Of a DNA stretch of 64,000 bases, positions 26,828-36,000 are shown piece by piece. Origin of the DNA: Desulfobacteraceae bacterium (lineage in GTDB: Bacteria > Desulfobacterota > Desulfobacteria > Desulfobacterales > Desulfobacteraceae). Positions within the stretch are counted from its first letter, which is position 1. Every line of letters begins with the position of its first letter. A model generated the notes under the pieces. It worked only from the letters and a program-made list of their open reading frames with translations. It did no database searches and was not told the origin of the DNA. The translations under genes and the position numbers were made by a program. The stretch spans positions 62,001 to 126,000 of the forward strand of contig JADGFI010000004.1 of the NCBI GenBank assembly GCA_016743945.1, in the 5' to 3' direction.

Positions 26828-29409
26828 GGGACAAAAAAGGGGAACTAAATCGAATTGCCCTGCTTGAAGCGGAAATAAACCGGTTAAAAAGGGCAGATAA
26901 AATAAATTTTACATTGCTTGAAATTTCCAATGCCGTCATCACCACCCTGAATTTAGATGATTTATATGCCGGCATTCATCACTCGTTAAACCGTCTCATT
27001 TATACCCCTAATTTTTATATTTCTCTTTATGACAGAGAAAAACAACTGCTCAATTTTCCCTATTATAAGGATGAACTGGATGATGAAAATTATGACGCCG
27101 TTGTTCTGTTTGAAGAAAAGTCCCTCACCGGAGAAGTGATTCTAAACAAAAAACCATTGTTTCTGGACAACTCCATGCTGGAGTTGCGGTTTCAAGAAAA
27201 ACGGATCCAGGGAAGTCTGCCGGTCATTTGGATCGGGGTTCCCCTGATCTCCCGGGATATCGTCATCGGTGCCATTGCCGTTCAAAGCTATACCGATCCT
27301 TGTGCCTTCAGTCAACAGGATCTGGATATCCTCGTTTTGGTATCCAATCAGATCGCCATGGCCATTGAGCGTAAACAATTTCATGAAGCCTTAAAGGAAA
27401 GTGAACAGCGATACAGAACCCTGGCGGAAAAATCCCATGACATTATTATGCGATTTGACAGGCAAGGCCGCCATCTCTATGTCAATCCTGCTGTTGAAGC
27501 GTTTGGGTTCACCCCGGAGGAGATGGTGGGTAAAACCCACAGGGAACTCAATTTTCCCAAAGATCTTGTTGATATCTGGAAAACTGCCATTGTCAAGGTG
27601 TTCAAAACCAAACAGGTGAACCGGATAGAGTTTAAATTACCCGATGGCACCTGGATCGACTGGATATTATGTCCTGAGTTTACTTTAAATAATGAGGTGA
27701 ACTCGGTGATAACCTTTGCCCGGGATATTACCGAGAGAAAACAAAGTGAGCTGCACACGGCTTGTTTTGACAGGATCAATAAAATCATCATCAATGCCAT
27801 TGATATCCGCCGGATGCTCAACCATATTTTAGATACCATGGTTGATGTGTTTGACTGTGACCGGGCCTGGATTTTATTTCCCTGTAATCCGGACGCTTCG
27901 TTTTATGACATGACCTTTATGCGGACAAAACCCGAATGGTTTCTGGAAACCAATTATCGGGTGAAAATCACCCCGAAAACCCGGTGCCTCATGGCCCAAG
28001 TTTTGGCTTCGGAAAATCCTGTGGTCTCTGATCCAGCCACCCAAAGGCCTATTCGTAACTATATCCGGGAAAGGTACCATGTGAATTCCCATATGGTGAT
28101 GGCCGTATCTCCCAAGTTGGGGGAAGCCTGGGAAGTGGGGCTTCATCAGTGTTCCCATGCCCGGATATGGACACTTGAAGATCAGCAATTGTTCAAAGGG
28201 ATCTGTCAGCGGATAAGTGATGGGTTGAGCAGCATGCTGCTTCATCAAAAACTTGAACAGGCCAAACACTATATTGACAATATCTTAAGTTCCATGCCCT
28301 CCATTCTCATGGGGGTGGATCCGGAGGGCAAGGTCACCCATTGGAACAAACAGGCACAGACTGTTACCAAAGTTGTGGCGAACAAGGCAATCGGCCGGTA
28401 TTTTTATGAAATGTTTCCAGAATTGACCTTTCTTACCCGGGATATAAAAGAGGCTGTGACCGATTTAAAAGTGGTTGAGAAAACCAGGATCCGGCAGGAG
28501 GTTGGCAATCAGGTGCGATACCGGAATATTATTATTTATCCCCTGACCGGTGGAGAAATTCAGGGGGCGGTCATTCGCATTGATGATGTGACCGAACAGA
28601 TGAAAATTGACGCCATGATGGTACAATCTGAAAAAATGTTGTCCATCGGTGGAATGGCAGCCGGCATGGCCCATGAAATCAATAATCCCCTTGCCGGCAT
28701 GATGCAGAACGCCCAGGTGATTCAAAGCCGGTTGACAAAAAAAATACCTGCCAATAGTGCAGCAGCCCAAAAAAGTGGTGTCTGCCTTGACAATATGCGG
28801 GACTATATGGAAGCCCGGGGGATTATCAAGCAGTTTGACCACATTAATGAGGCCGGTCATCATGCCGCTAAAATTGTTTCCAATATGCTTTCTTTTGCCC
28901 GAAAAGGGGAGGGGAAAAAATCCTATGAAAATTTGGTCCGGCTCATGGAAAAAACGATTTCCCTGGCCCAAAATGAATATGATCTGAAAAAAAAATTTGA
29001 TGCCAAACAAATGGGTATCAAAATGGAAACAGCCCCGGAATTTCCCCTTGTCGCCTGCGGGGCCAGTAAAATTCAGCAGGTCTTTTTTAATATTATTAAA
29101 AACGGCACCGAAGCCATGGTTGATAATAGGGGGTCCCATGCCCCCAAGCCGGCATTTTTTATTCAATTTTTTGTGGAAAATAAGATGGCCGTCATTGAAA
29201 TAACCGACAATGGCCCGGGCATGGAAGAAAAGGTGCAAAAAAAAATATTTGACCCCTTCTTTACGACCAAGTCCCCGGGGCAAGGCACTGGCTTAGGTCT
29301 TTCCGTCTCCTATTTTATCATTGAAGAAGATCATCAAGGAGAGCTTACGGCCACTTCATCAAAAGGAAAGGGCACCACTTTTAAGATTAAACTGCCGATA
29401 CATGGTTGA
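26824..29409 (+). CDS. Soluble GAF-PAS-GAF-PAS sensor histidine kinase
   Basis: This 861-residue protein has no membrane segment. The order is a short coiled coil (1-35), a GAF domain (about 30-190, [16 protein letters not shown]), a PAS domain (about 195-310, ending [10 protein letters not shown]), a second GAF-like domain (about 320-480), a second PAS domain (about 490-595, [18 protein letters not shown]), and HisKA with [16 protein letters not shown] (His near 617). A HATPase with EITDNGPGM and [10 protein letters not shown] closes the protein. Starting inside the stop of the hybrid kinase (ATGA), it is co-translated with it. It ends 23 bp inside the convergent larB gene. Confidence 0.88.
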   Translation: MRDKKGELNRIALLEAEINRLKRADKINFTLLEISNAVITTLNLDDLYAGIHHSLNRLIYTPNFYISLYDREKQLLNFPYYKDELDDENYDAVVLFEEKSLTGEVILNKKPLFLDNSMLELRFQEKRIQGSLPVIWIGVPLISRDIVIGAIAVQSYTDPCAFSQQDLDILVLVSNQIAMAIERKQFHEALKESEQRYRTLAEKSHDIIMRFDRQGRHLYVNPAVEAFGFTPEEMVGKTHRELNFPKDLVDIWKTAIVKVFKTKQVNRIEFKLPDGTWIDWILCPEFTLNNEVNSVITFARDITERKQSELHTACFDRINKIIINAIDIRRMLNHILDTMVDVFDCDRAWILFPCNPDASFYDMTFMRTKPEWFLETNYRVKITPKTRCLMAQVLASENPVVSDPATQRPIRNYIRERYHVNSHMVMAVSPKLGEAWEVGLHQCSHARIWTLEDQQLFKGICQRISDGLSSMLLHQKLEQAKHYIDNILSSMPSILMGVDPEGKVTHWNKQAQTVTKVVANKAIGRYFYEMFPELTFLTRDIKEAVTDLKVVEKTRIRQEVGNQVRYRNIIIYPLTGGEIQGAVIRIDDVTEQMKIDAMMVQSEKMLSIGGMAAGMAHEINNPLAGMMQNAQVIQSRLTKKIPANSAAAQKSGVCLDNMRDYMEARGIIKQFDHINEAGHHAAKIVSNMLSFARKGEGKKSYENLVRLMEKTISLAQNEYDLKKKFDAKQMGIKMETAPEFPLVACGASKIQQVFFNIIKNGTEAMVDNRGSHAPKPAFFIQFFVENKMAVIEITDNGPGMEEKVQKKIFDPFFTTKSPGQGTGLGLSVSYFIIEEDHQGELTATSSKGKGTTFKIKLPIHG

Positions 29410-30145
29410 TGGATGAGGCCATGTATCCGGCACCAAATCCATTGTCGATATTCACCACTGCAATATTGGAACTGCAGGAATTGAGCATGCCCAAAAGCGC
29501 TGTAATACCGTTGAAACTTGTGCCATATCCAATGCTGGTGGGAACGGCAATCACCGGGGATTTGACCATGCCGGCCACCACACTGGGTAGAGCCCCTTCC
29601 ATGCCGGCGATCACAATGATCACACTTGCCGTGCAGATTTTCTCCCTATGGGCGAATAGTCTGTGAATCCCGGCAACCCCCACATCAAACAGGGTGTCCA
29701 CTTCATTCCCCATGGCCTGGGCCGTAAGGGCGGCTTCCCTTGCAACTGGAATATCAGAGGTGCCGGCCGAGATGATGAGGATTTTTCCAAACCCGGTGGC
29801 GGCAGGCGCTTTCTTTTGAATCCTCAGAAGTTGGGCATCTTGAAAATATTGAGCAGCGGGCAGGGCTTTTTTTACATCCCTGGCCTTTTTTTCATCAATG
29901 CGGGTCACCAGAATGACGTCTTCTCTTGCAACCATTCGTTCAAGAATTCCAATGATCTGGGCGCTGGTTTTTCCCTGGCCGAAAATAACTTCCGGGAATC
30001 CTTTCCGCAGGGATCTGTGGTGATCTATGTTGGCAAAATCAATGTTTTCAAAGGAAAGATCTTTGAATTGGGTTGTGGCATCTGACACGCTCATATTGCC
30101 CTGGGCCACCTGGGACAAAAGTTTGGTAAGTGTTTCCTGGTTCAT
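29387..30145 (-). CDS. larB: LarB-like pyridinium-3,5-biscarboxylate mononucleotide synthase
   Basis: This 252-residue protein matches LarB: a helical N-terminus, then an AIR-carboxylase-like (PurE-fold) domain with ISAGTSDIPVAREAALTAQ, DVGVAGIHRL, VIAGMEGALPSVVAG and VPTSIGYGTSFNG. LarB carboxylates and hydrolyses nicotinic acid adenine dinucleotide in synthesis of the nickel-pincer cofactor. LarC, LarE and the racemase LarA are not in the window. It lies 9 bp after the ParM-like gene in the same direction, so the two are probably co-transcribed, and its 3' end overlaps the sensor kinase. Confidence 0.85.
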   Translation of the reverse strand: MNQETLTKLLSQVAQGNMSVSDATTQFKDLSFENIDFANIDHHRSLRKGFPEVIFGQGKTSAQIIGILERMVAREDVILVTRIDEKKARDVKKALPAAQYFQDAQLLRIQKKAPAATGFGKILIISAGTSDIPVAREAALTAQAMGNEVDTLFDVGVAGIHRLFAHREKICTASVIIVIAGMEGALPSVVAGMVKSPVIAVPTSIGYGTSFNGITALLGMLNSCSSNIAVVNIDNGFGAGYMASSINHVSAV

Positions 30146-30154
30146 GGGGGGTTC

Positions 30155-31327
30155 CTAATTTTGGCGGCGAAGCCAGGAAAGGCCCTTTGAGGCATTATCC
30201 TGTTTGGCGTCTTTGGCAATATCGGTTTCGGTATCGGTTTCGGATTTTTTCTGGATTTTGGCAGCTGTTTCCGGTCTATTCGTACTTTTGGCCTTTGTTT
30301 TTTCTGAGGTGATTTTTTCGGCGCCCCATTTGTATTTGCCGAATTTGCAGTATCCCTGGACATTGTTAAACCGCGCATCAATTTTTTTTGGAATGGGGAT
30401 GACATTTCCTTCGATATTGGGAGAAAGGTATTCAGCTAGCTCCACACTGCCGCCGCCGGAAAGGATAATGGAATCGATATCCCAGTCGTTTTCCCACAGC
30501 CGGTTCAGGTCAGCGGCAATGGCAGATGCCGCATGGGTATAGACCCGTTTTTTCAGGTTTGAGATATTATATTCTTTGCCCTTTATCTTGATCATCCCCG
30601 CTGCAACAAATTTAAAGATACGATACAATTCAATGGTAATATTGCTTTCCTGTCTTAATTTGTTGGCAAATACACTAAAGCACTTGGAAATACCGGTGTC
30701 CATGGTGGAGGAACCCCGTTCAATATACTGGAGATGGTCAAATATGGAAAAATCAGTGGTTTTAAATCCAATATCCACCACCCCCAGTTTTTGCAGGGCA
30801 AGATTTTTGTCTTTGATCTTACCATATTCATCAAATATCAAATTAAAAATAGATCCAATGGGTTGGGGAATCACATGGATTTTATCAATGTGAACCCGTC
30901 GGGTTTCATCTTTTCCATTCATATTGTGATAGGTGATTTCATGGATTCCCTGGATCATCTCTTTTAAACGCCGGGAATCGCGCTTCAGGTATCCCACAGG
31001 AAGGCCTGTCACCACATTGATAGGGCCTGTTGAGTCACTGCAGATCCCCGCAGCAGTTATGGCCAGAATTTTTACAAAATTTTCAATGAGTTTCTCCTGG
31101 TCCAGGGTAAATTCTGCAATATTGGACTGCTGTTCTGCATAATTGCCCAAAAAATAGGATTTATCGTTCAAGGTAATATGCAGGTTCGAGGAGGATTCTT
31201 CCTCTCCGAGAAAAGAGCGGAACTGAATGTCCGTGGCATCACCGATGAGGGATTTGAAAATGATGGAATTTTTGCCATTATATGCTTTTGTAAATCCGAA
31301 ACCGACATCGATTCCCACAATTTCCAT
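30155..31327 (-). CDS. ParM/Alp-like actin-family ATPase
   Basis: This 390-residue actin-fold protein has phosphate-1 motif GIDVGFGFTKAYNGK, phosphate-2 motif GVVDIGFKTTDFSIF and adenosine motif IILSGGGSVELAEYL, in the order of ParM, Alp and archaeal Ta0583 filaments. The last about 40 residues are charged and rich in Lys, Thr, Glu and Asp, probably a disordered tail. ATG 31327 lies 7 bases from AGGAGGC and is preferred over upstream starts. No ParR-like adaptor or parC-like repeats are evident beside it. It may position a chromosomal, plasmid-derived or organelle-like cargo; the cargo is unknown. Confidence 0.75.
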   Translation of the reverse strand: MEIVGIDVGFGFTKAYNGKNSIIFKSLIGDATDIQFRSFLGEEESSSNLHITLNDKSYFLGNYAEQQSNIAEFTLDQEKLIENFVKILAITAAGICSDSTGPINVVTGLPVGYLKRDSRRLKEMIQGIHEITYHNMNGKDETRRVHIDKIHVIPQPIGSIFNLIFDEYGKIKDKNLALQKLGVVDIGFKTTDFSIFDHLQYIERGSSTMDTGISKCFSVFANKLRQESNITIELYRIFKFVAAGMIKIKGKEYNISNLKKRVYTHAASAIAADLNRLWENDWDIDSIILSGGGSVELAEYLSPNIEGNVIPIPKKIDARFNNVQGYCKFGKYKWGAEKITSEKTKAKSTNRPETAAKIQKKSETDTETDIAKDAKQDNASKGLSWLRRQN

Positions 31328-31512
31328 GTCCATGCCTCCTGAAATTAGTCTGCTGATATTTTTTTGAGAAGTGTTTGCTCCAAAAATGATAGATATCATT
31401 TACGCTCGAGGATAGTCAAGGAATTTTGATCAAGAACAAGGACTGGTCCTTGCACTTATCGGCTAAATATTATAATAGATTTCCAGAAAATTTTTACAGA
31501 TTGGAAAGGCCA

Positions 31513-32238
31513 ATGAAACGAGACAAGGTGTTTGCACAAAAAAAGGACCGGATAGAGCCCTTTGCATTTAACAGGGAAGTTACGGCAGTGTTTGATGATA
31601 TGCTGAAACGTTCAGTGCCTTTGTACCAAGAAAGTATCTTGCGTCAGGCCCAGATGGCCCCGGAATTTTTTCAGGAAAAAACCAGGATATATGACCTGGG
31701 ATGTTCCCATGGGAACCTGGGGGTTTTAATAGCCGCGCAATTTGACGACACGCCCTTTTCCATGGTGGGGGTGGACAGTTCTATTCCCATGATTGAAAAA
31801 TATTATTCCCGGCTGGAACAAATGGAAAACGCCCATCAAATTGATCTGGTCTGCGGCCTGCTTGAGGATATTCAAATTGAAAACGCTTCGGTTGTCCTGA
31901 TAAACCTGACTTTGCAGTTTCTGGCGTTAAATAAAAGAGACGCACTCATTAAAAAAATTTACCAGGGTCTCTTACCCGGCGGCATCCTTTTGGTCACTGA
32001 AAAAATAATCCATCCATCGCTCTCCATCAATGAGCTGGAACAAGATTTTTACCAGCGATTTAAACGGGAAAATGGATATTCAGCGCTTGAAATCAGCCAG
32101 AAACGCGATGCCCTTGAAAAGGTGTTGATCCCCGAGGCCATTGGGGATCACCGGCAGCGTTTTCTTGATGCCGGGTTTTCATCCTTTGACGTCTGGCTGA
32201 AATGGTTCAATTTTGCCTCCATGATTGCCATAAAGTAA
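31513..32238 (+). CDS. cmoA: Carboxy-S-adenosyl-L-methionine synthase
   Basis: This 241-residue protein aligns along its length with E. coli CmoA: FAFNREVTAVFDDMLKRSVP, IYDLGCSHGNLGV (SAM motif), VLINLTLQFL, FKRENGYSALEISQKR and WFNFASMIAIK. CmoA makes carboxy-SAM from SAM and prephenate for tRNA wobble uridine modification (cmo5U34). The frame is open from TTG 31426, but ATG 31513 follows GGAAAGG and gives the family length. cmoB follows 59 bp downstream. Confidence 0.95.
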   Translation: MKRDKVFAQKKDRIEPFAFNREVTAVFDDMLKRSVPLYQESILRQAQMAPEFFQEKTRIYDLGCSHGNLGVLIAAQFDDTPFSMVGVDSSIPMIEKYYSRLEQMENAHQIDLVCGLLEDIQIENASVVLINLTLQFLALNKRDALIKKIYQGLLPGGILLVTEKIIHPSLSINELEQDFYQRFKRENGYSALEISQKRDALEKVLIPEAIGDHRQRFLDAGFSSFDVWLKWFNFASMIAIK

Positions 32239-32297
32239 CCAAAGTTGATCCAAGTGCAGCCATTACCTAAAAACTTAGGACACAAATTTAAAATATT

Positions 32298-33278
32298 ATG
32301 GAACGATTTTTAAAACAGCACCGGGAATTTAAGTTAGGCCCATGGGTTGAAGAACTTACCCGGATCATTTCTGAAAAAAGGGCATTTCTTGACACTGCCA
32401 AGGGTAATTTTCAACGATATAAATCCTTGGTGGAAAGTCTTCCGGATTTTGTCCCGGCTAAAATAGATCTTATGGGCAATCATATCCTTGTGGGGGATGA
32501 AGCGGATATTCCCCGGGAGGGTAAATCCGACAAAAAAAAAGATCTCCAGGAAAAACTGGCACAGCTATGCCCCTGGAGAAAAGGGCCTTTTAATCTTTTT
32601 GGTGTGGACATTGACACGGAATGGCAGTCCTGGATGAAATGGGATCGTCTGCTGCCCCATCTTCCCGAACTTTCCGGACGGCGTATTCTGGATATCGGAT
32701 CCAGTAACGGTTATTACATGTTTCGCATGGCCGCTCAAAATCCTTTGTTTGTCTTGGGGCTGGAACCCCAGAGTTCTTTTTATTACCAATACCTGGCAAT
32801 TCAGAAATTTTTGCGCCAGGACAATGTATTTTGCCTGCCCATTCCCCATGACCAACTGCCCGGGATGGAGCAATATTTTGACCTGGTATTCTGCATGGGA
32901 GTCCTTTACCACAGGAAATCCCCCATTGAAATGCTGAAAAGTATCCATGACTCTTTAAAAAAAGGCGGTCAGATAGTACTTGAAAATCTGGTCCTTGATA
33001 CTAGGGAAAATCGCTGCCTTTTCCCGAAGGACCGGTATGCTAAAATGCGCAATGTTTTTTTTATCCCGGATCTTCTGGCAATGGAATCCTGGCTGGCCAG
33101 GGCCGGGTTTACCCATATTCAATGTGTGGATGTGGCAAAAACAAGCTGTGAAGAACAGCGCAAGACCGATTGGATTCAGACCGAGTCCCTGAAGGATTTT
33201 CTGAACCCGGATGATCCGGACAAAACTGTTGAAGGGTATCCCGCACCGGTTAGGGCTGTCTTCATGGCAAGGGCCTGA
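32298..33278 (+). CDS. cmoB: tRNA U34 carboxymethyltransferase
   Basis: This 326-residue methyltransferase matches CmoB (usual length about 323): LCPWRKGPFNLFGVDIDTEW, ILDIGSSNGYYMFRM (SAM motif), VFCMGVLYHRKSPIEMLKS, FIPDLLAMESWLARAGF and the C-terminal TESLKDFLNPDDPDKTVEGY. It transfers the carboxymethyl group of carboxy-SAM to 5-hydroxyuridine 34 of tRNA. It forms a pair with cmoA. Confidence 0.95.
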   Translation: MERFLKQHREFKLGPWVEELTRIISEKRAFLDTAKGNFQRYKSLVESLPDFVPAKIDLMGNHILVGDEADIPREGKSDKKKDLQEKLAQLCPWRKGPFNLFGVDIDTEWQSWMKWDRLLPHLPELSGRRILDIGSSNGYYMFRMAAQNPLFVLGLEPQSSFYYQYLAIQKFLRQDNVFCLPIPHDQLPGMEQYFDLVFCMGVLYHRKSPIEMLKSIHDSLKKGGQIVLENLVLDTRENRCLFPKDRYAKMRNVFFIPDLLAMESWLARAGFTHIQCVDVAKTSCEEQRKTDWIQTESLKDFLNPDDPDKTVEGYPAPVRAVFMARA

Positions 33279-33313
33279 GGCTTTGACCCTGTGTTTTTAT
33301 TTTTTGCTCTATA

Positions 33314-33919
33314 TCAAGTTACTCTTTTTCTTCTGACTTTTGAAAGTCCTAAAAGCCCAAGACCAAACAGTAGTATTGTCGCTGGCTCAGGTACTGGGAT
33401 AGACTGAGTTATCACACGAATCCAGTCACCAGGCTCACTGACTTCCATATAAACGTCAATTGAAGAACCATTTACAAAATAGCTATCTCTCCCTTCGAGG
33501 CCACGCGCCCAAAATCTTTCTGGATATATCGTTTCAGACGCACCGAGAAACATATTGCTTTTCGCCTCTAATCGTCCAAAAAAATCAGACATAATCCCAA
33601 GGATAATGCCATCAAAAGTCCATGTCGCTAAATCTCTAGAGAACTTATTATCAGGGGTGTTAAAAAAGATCATATGACTATCGACAGTTACGCCTGAATT
33701 TATAGTTTTTCTGCCATCTACTCTCAAATCACTGGTTAATAAATAATATTGTGCCTCGTTGAATGCCTGTTGATTTTCATTTTCAGCACCTGGTGAATCA
33801 TCCATGACATTATCAGGTGCAGCAATAATATCCGGGCCGCTAATTAAAAATGCCATGGACTGTTCTGTCATACCGAGAATTAGTAAGAAAACACTTAAAA
33901 TAATTAAAATTTTTTTCAT
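33314..33919 (-). CDS. PEP-CTERM sorting-domain protein
   Basis: This 201-residue exported protein has a signal peptide (MKKILIILSVFLLILGMTEQ) and a C-terminal PEP-CTERM tripartite signal: VPEPATILLFGLG, a hydrophobic helix, and a basic end KVRRKR. Such proteins are processed by an exosortase and linked to extracellular polysaccharide. The middle of the protein has no domain I recognise. No exosortase is in the window. AGGAGAGGG precedes the ATG. It converges on cmoB. Confidence 0.85.
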   Translation of the reverse strand: MKKILIILSVFLLILGMTEQSMAFLISGPDIIAAPDNVMDDSPGAENENQQAFNEAQYYLLTSDLRVDGRKTINSGVTVDSHMIFFNTPDNKFSRDLATWTFDGIILGIMSDFFGRLEAKSNMFLGASETIYPERFWARGLEGRDSYFVNGSSIDVYMEVSEPGDWIRVITQSIPVPEPATILLFGLGLLGLSKVRRKRVT

Positions 33920-34296
33920 ACCCTCTCCTTTTCTTTAAAGTATTGTGAATGTTGATTTTTCTTCAGCAACACAAACAGAACATAGATTTAACATATGGTT
34001 TTTCGTAACGGTCTCACAACGCGGTTGGCTGAATTTGATAAACTATTGACGATACTTTATACATTAAGCAAAAAATATGCCTGTTTTCCATGGTAACTCA
34101 AAAACCCAACCAATCGAATTTAAGCTGTTTTTAAGAATTTAATTTCCTATGAAAAAAATGTAACATTATGAAAAAAAGTAAATACGATTTAGGTAATAAA
34201 TTTCATATATAATATGAACCATATTTATTAGACAAATACAATTTGTATTCACTACATAGACGCAGCAAAACTTCTTAAATTTTAAGAAAAATCATC
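33920..34296. other. AT-rich intergenic region
   Basis: About 375 bases of AT-rich sequence upstream of the PEP-CTERM gene and after the end of the histidine-phosphatase gene. I see no open frame with a ribosome site, no strong hairpin with a T-run and no repeat. It presumably holds the PEP-CTERM promoter. Confidence 0.4.
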
Positions 34297-34980
34297 CTAG
34301 ATGGATTGGGGGTCGCACTGGAAGGAGGTCGCAAAATAGTGACCGCCATTTTCATAAAAAACCACCCCGTCAAGGTAGCCCACATCTCCCTTTGTTTCAT
34401 GGGGAAGCCCCAGTTTGAACTCCTTTAAGGGGAAAATATTCCAGTCATGGGAGACGCAGACAGCGATTTGGTTGTCATCCACCTCTTTGAGCCGGTCTAT
34501 CATGTATTCGCTTAATATGGACGAGGTCTTTTCCGGGTTTTCCATAACATTGTCATCAATTTTATTGTCAAACCAGTTGCGGATAAATTGTTCACTTCCC
34601 TGGGCTTGTACCATGTGAATGGCTCGTTCAATATCTTTGATGTAAAAAGGGGCCAGATAATCGCTCGTGACGTTGTGGGCCACAGGGCTCTTGTATTGTT
34701 GGGTATACCCCTTATCAATGAGGTAAGCGGTTTCAATGCATCGGCCAAAGGTGGAGGAAAAAAGCCTGGGAACGGGATTTTCCGGAAGGGCTTTCCCCAA
34801 TTCCAGGGCAAAGGATTTGCCCCCTTCTGTCAATCCCATAAAGGGTTCCATTCTGGCTTCTTTGGGAAAAAACCGGTCTGAGTGCCGGATGATAACCGAT
34901 ATTTTTTGGATCCCATCGTTCAAAAGTCCTGTAATAGTTTCAATGGTTTGTTTGGCTCTTACTTCGTGTTTTAGTTTCAT
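34297..34980 (-). CDS. Histidine phosphatase family protein
   Basis: This 227-residue protein has the phosphoglycerate-mutase-like motif VIIRHSDRFFPKEARM near residue 28, with catalytic His in RHS. The second catalytic His probably lies in AVCVSHDWNIF near residue 180. RHS instead of the common RHG or RHA suggests a divergent branch. The substrate is unknown. GGGAGAAGG lies 7 bases before the ATG. It is flanked by unrelated genes and is divergent from the arginase gene. Confidence 0.72.
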   Translation of the reverse strand: MKLKHEVRAKQTIETITGLLNDGIQKISVIIRHSDRFFPKEARMEPFMGLTEGGKSFALELGKALPENPVPRLFSSTFGRCIETAYLIDKGYTQQYKSPVAHNVTSDYLAPFYIKDIERAIHMVQAQGSEQFIRNWFDNKIDDNVMENPEKTSSILSEYMIDRLKEVDDNQIAVCVSHDWNIFPLKEFKLGLPHETKGDVGYLDGVVFYENGGHYFATSFQCDPQSI

Positions 34981-35103
34981 ATCTGCCTTCTCCCAACTCC
35001 TTACCTGCGGATTATCTTTTTATTGAATAGATTTCATACTCTATGGTATAGGAGCTGTCAATGTAAACAATCCAAGTAAACCATCTAAATGAAGGAAATT
35101 AAG

Positions 35104-36000
35104 ATGTCAAAACAGATCAGCATTATCGGGGTGCCCATGGATTTTGGCCAGCTTCTCAGGGGCGTGGACATGGGACCGGCTGCCCTGAGGTATACGGGGT
35201 TGATTTCCCGGCTAAGAGACCTTGGCCATGTGGTAGTGGACCGCGGGGATGTGCCCATTCCCATCCGGGATGCCGATGGACCAACCCCCCTGTCCGAAGA
35301 CAAATATTTAGATGAAATTACACGAATTTGTGATGCCATTTACACCGCCGGGCAGGAAGTCGTTCAACAGGGGCATTTTCCCCTGTTTTTAGGGGGGGAT
35401 CATTCCATTGCCGTGGGCACGGTTGCGGCGGTATCCGGGGATGACCCCATTGGTCTGGTCTGGATCGATGCCCATGGTGATTTTAATACACCCGACACCT
35501 CTCCTTCCGGAAATATCCATGGCATGCCTTTGGCGGCATTGATCGGAGAGGGCCATTCCTCCCTTGTGAACGTGGGCAGGCCCGGCCGGAAGGTGGATCC
35601 TGAAAATGTGGTCCTCATCGGCCAGCGGGACCTGGATCCGGTTGAAAAAAAACGCTTAAAAAAATCAGGTTTCACCATCTTTACCATGCGGGACATTGAC
35701 GAACAGGGGATCTCATCTGTTGCCAACAAGACCGTCATGAAATTTGCCCATTTAAAACGGATTCATCTCACCGTTGACATGGATGCCCTGGATCCTGTGG
35801 AAGCCCCTGGAGTGGGGACGCCCGTGCCCGGCGGAATTTCCTATCGGGAGGCCCACTTGTTAATGGAAATTCTAGCAGATTCAGGCAAGGTGGCCTCCAT
35901 GGACCTGGTTGAGGTCAACCCCATTTTAGATGTGGCCAATAAAACAGCCAAGCTTGCTGTGGAACTGACCCTGTCTGCCCTGGGCAAGAGTATTTTGTGA
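35104..36000 (+). CDS. rocF: Arginase (ureohydrolase)
   Basis: This 298-residue ureohydrolase resembles Bacillus RocF throughout: IIGVPMDFGQLLRGVDMGPAAL, manganese ligands in LGGDHSIAVG, WIDAHGDFNTPDTSPSGNIHG and VDMDALDPVEAPGVGTP, and the end VEVNPILDVANKTAKLAVEL. The HG-D-N-S-G pattern supports arginase over agmatinase. It hydrolyses arginine to ornithine and urea. ATG 35104 follows AAGGA at normal spacing; ATG 35089 is less likely. Its stop overlaps the GTG of the helicase gene, so the two are co-transcribed, although no functional link is obvious. Confidence 0.88.
   Translation: MSKQISIIGVPMDFGQLLRGVDMGPAALRYTGLISRLRDLGHVVVDRGDVPIPIRDADGPTPLSEDKYLDEITRICDAIYTAGQEVVQQGHFPLFLGGDHSIAVGTVAAVSGDDPIGLVWIDAHGDFNTPDTSPSGNIHGMPLAALIGEGHSSLVNVGRPGRKVDPENVVLIGQRDLDPVEKKRLKKSGFTIFTMRDIDEQGISSVANKTVMKFAHLKRIHLTVDMDALDPVEAPGVGTPVPGGISYREAHLLMEILADSGKVASMDLVEVNPILDVANKTAKLAVELTLSALGKSIL

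Noticed and set aside
28465..29283. 272-codon minus-strand frame inside the second sensor kinase
   Set aside because: The plus strand carries an intact HisKA-HATPase sequence through this stretch, so the frame is an antisense shadow.
30142..30405. Overlapping 87-codon frame at the end of the ParM-like gene
   Set aside because: It is only another frame of the Lys/Thr/Glu-rich disordered tail of the ParM-like protein.
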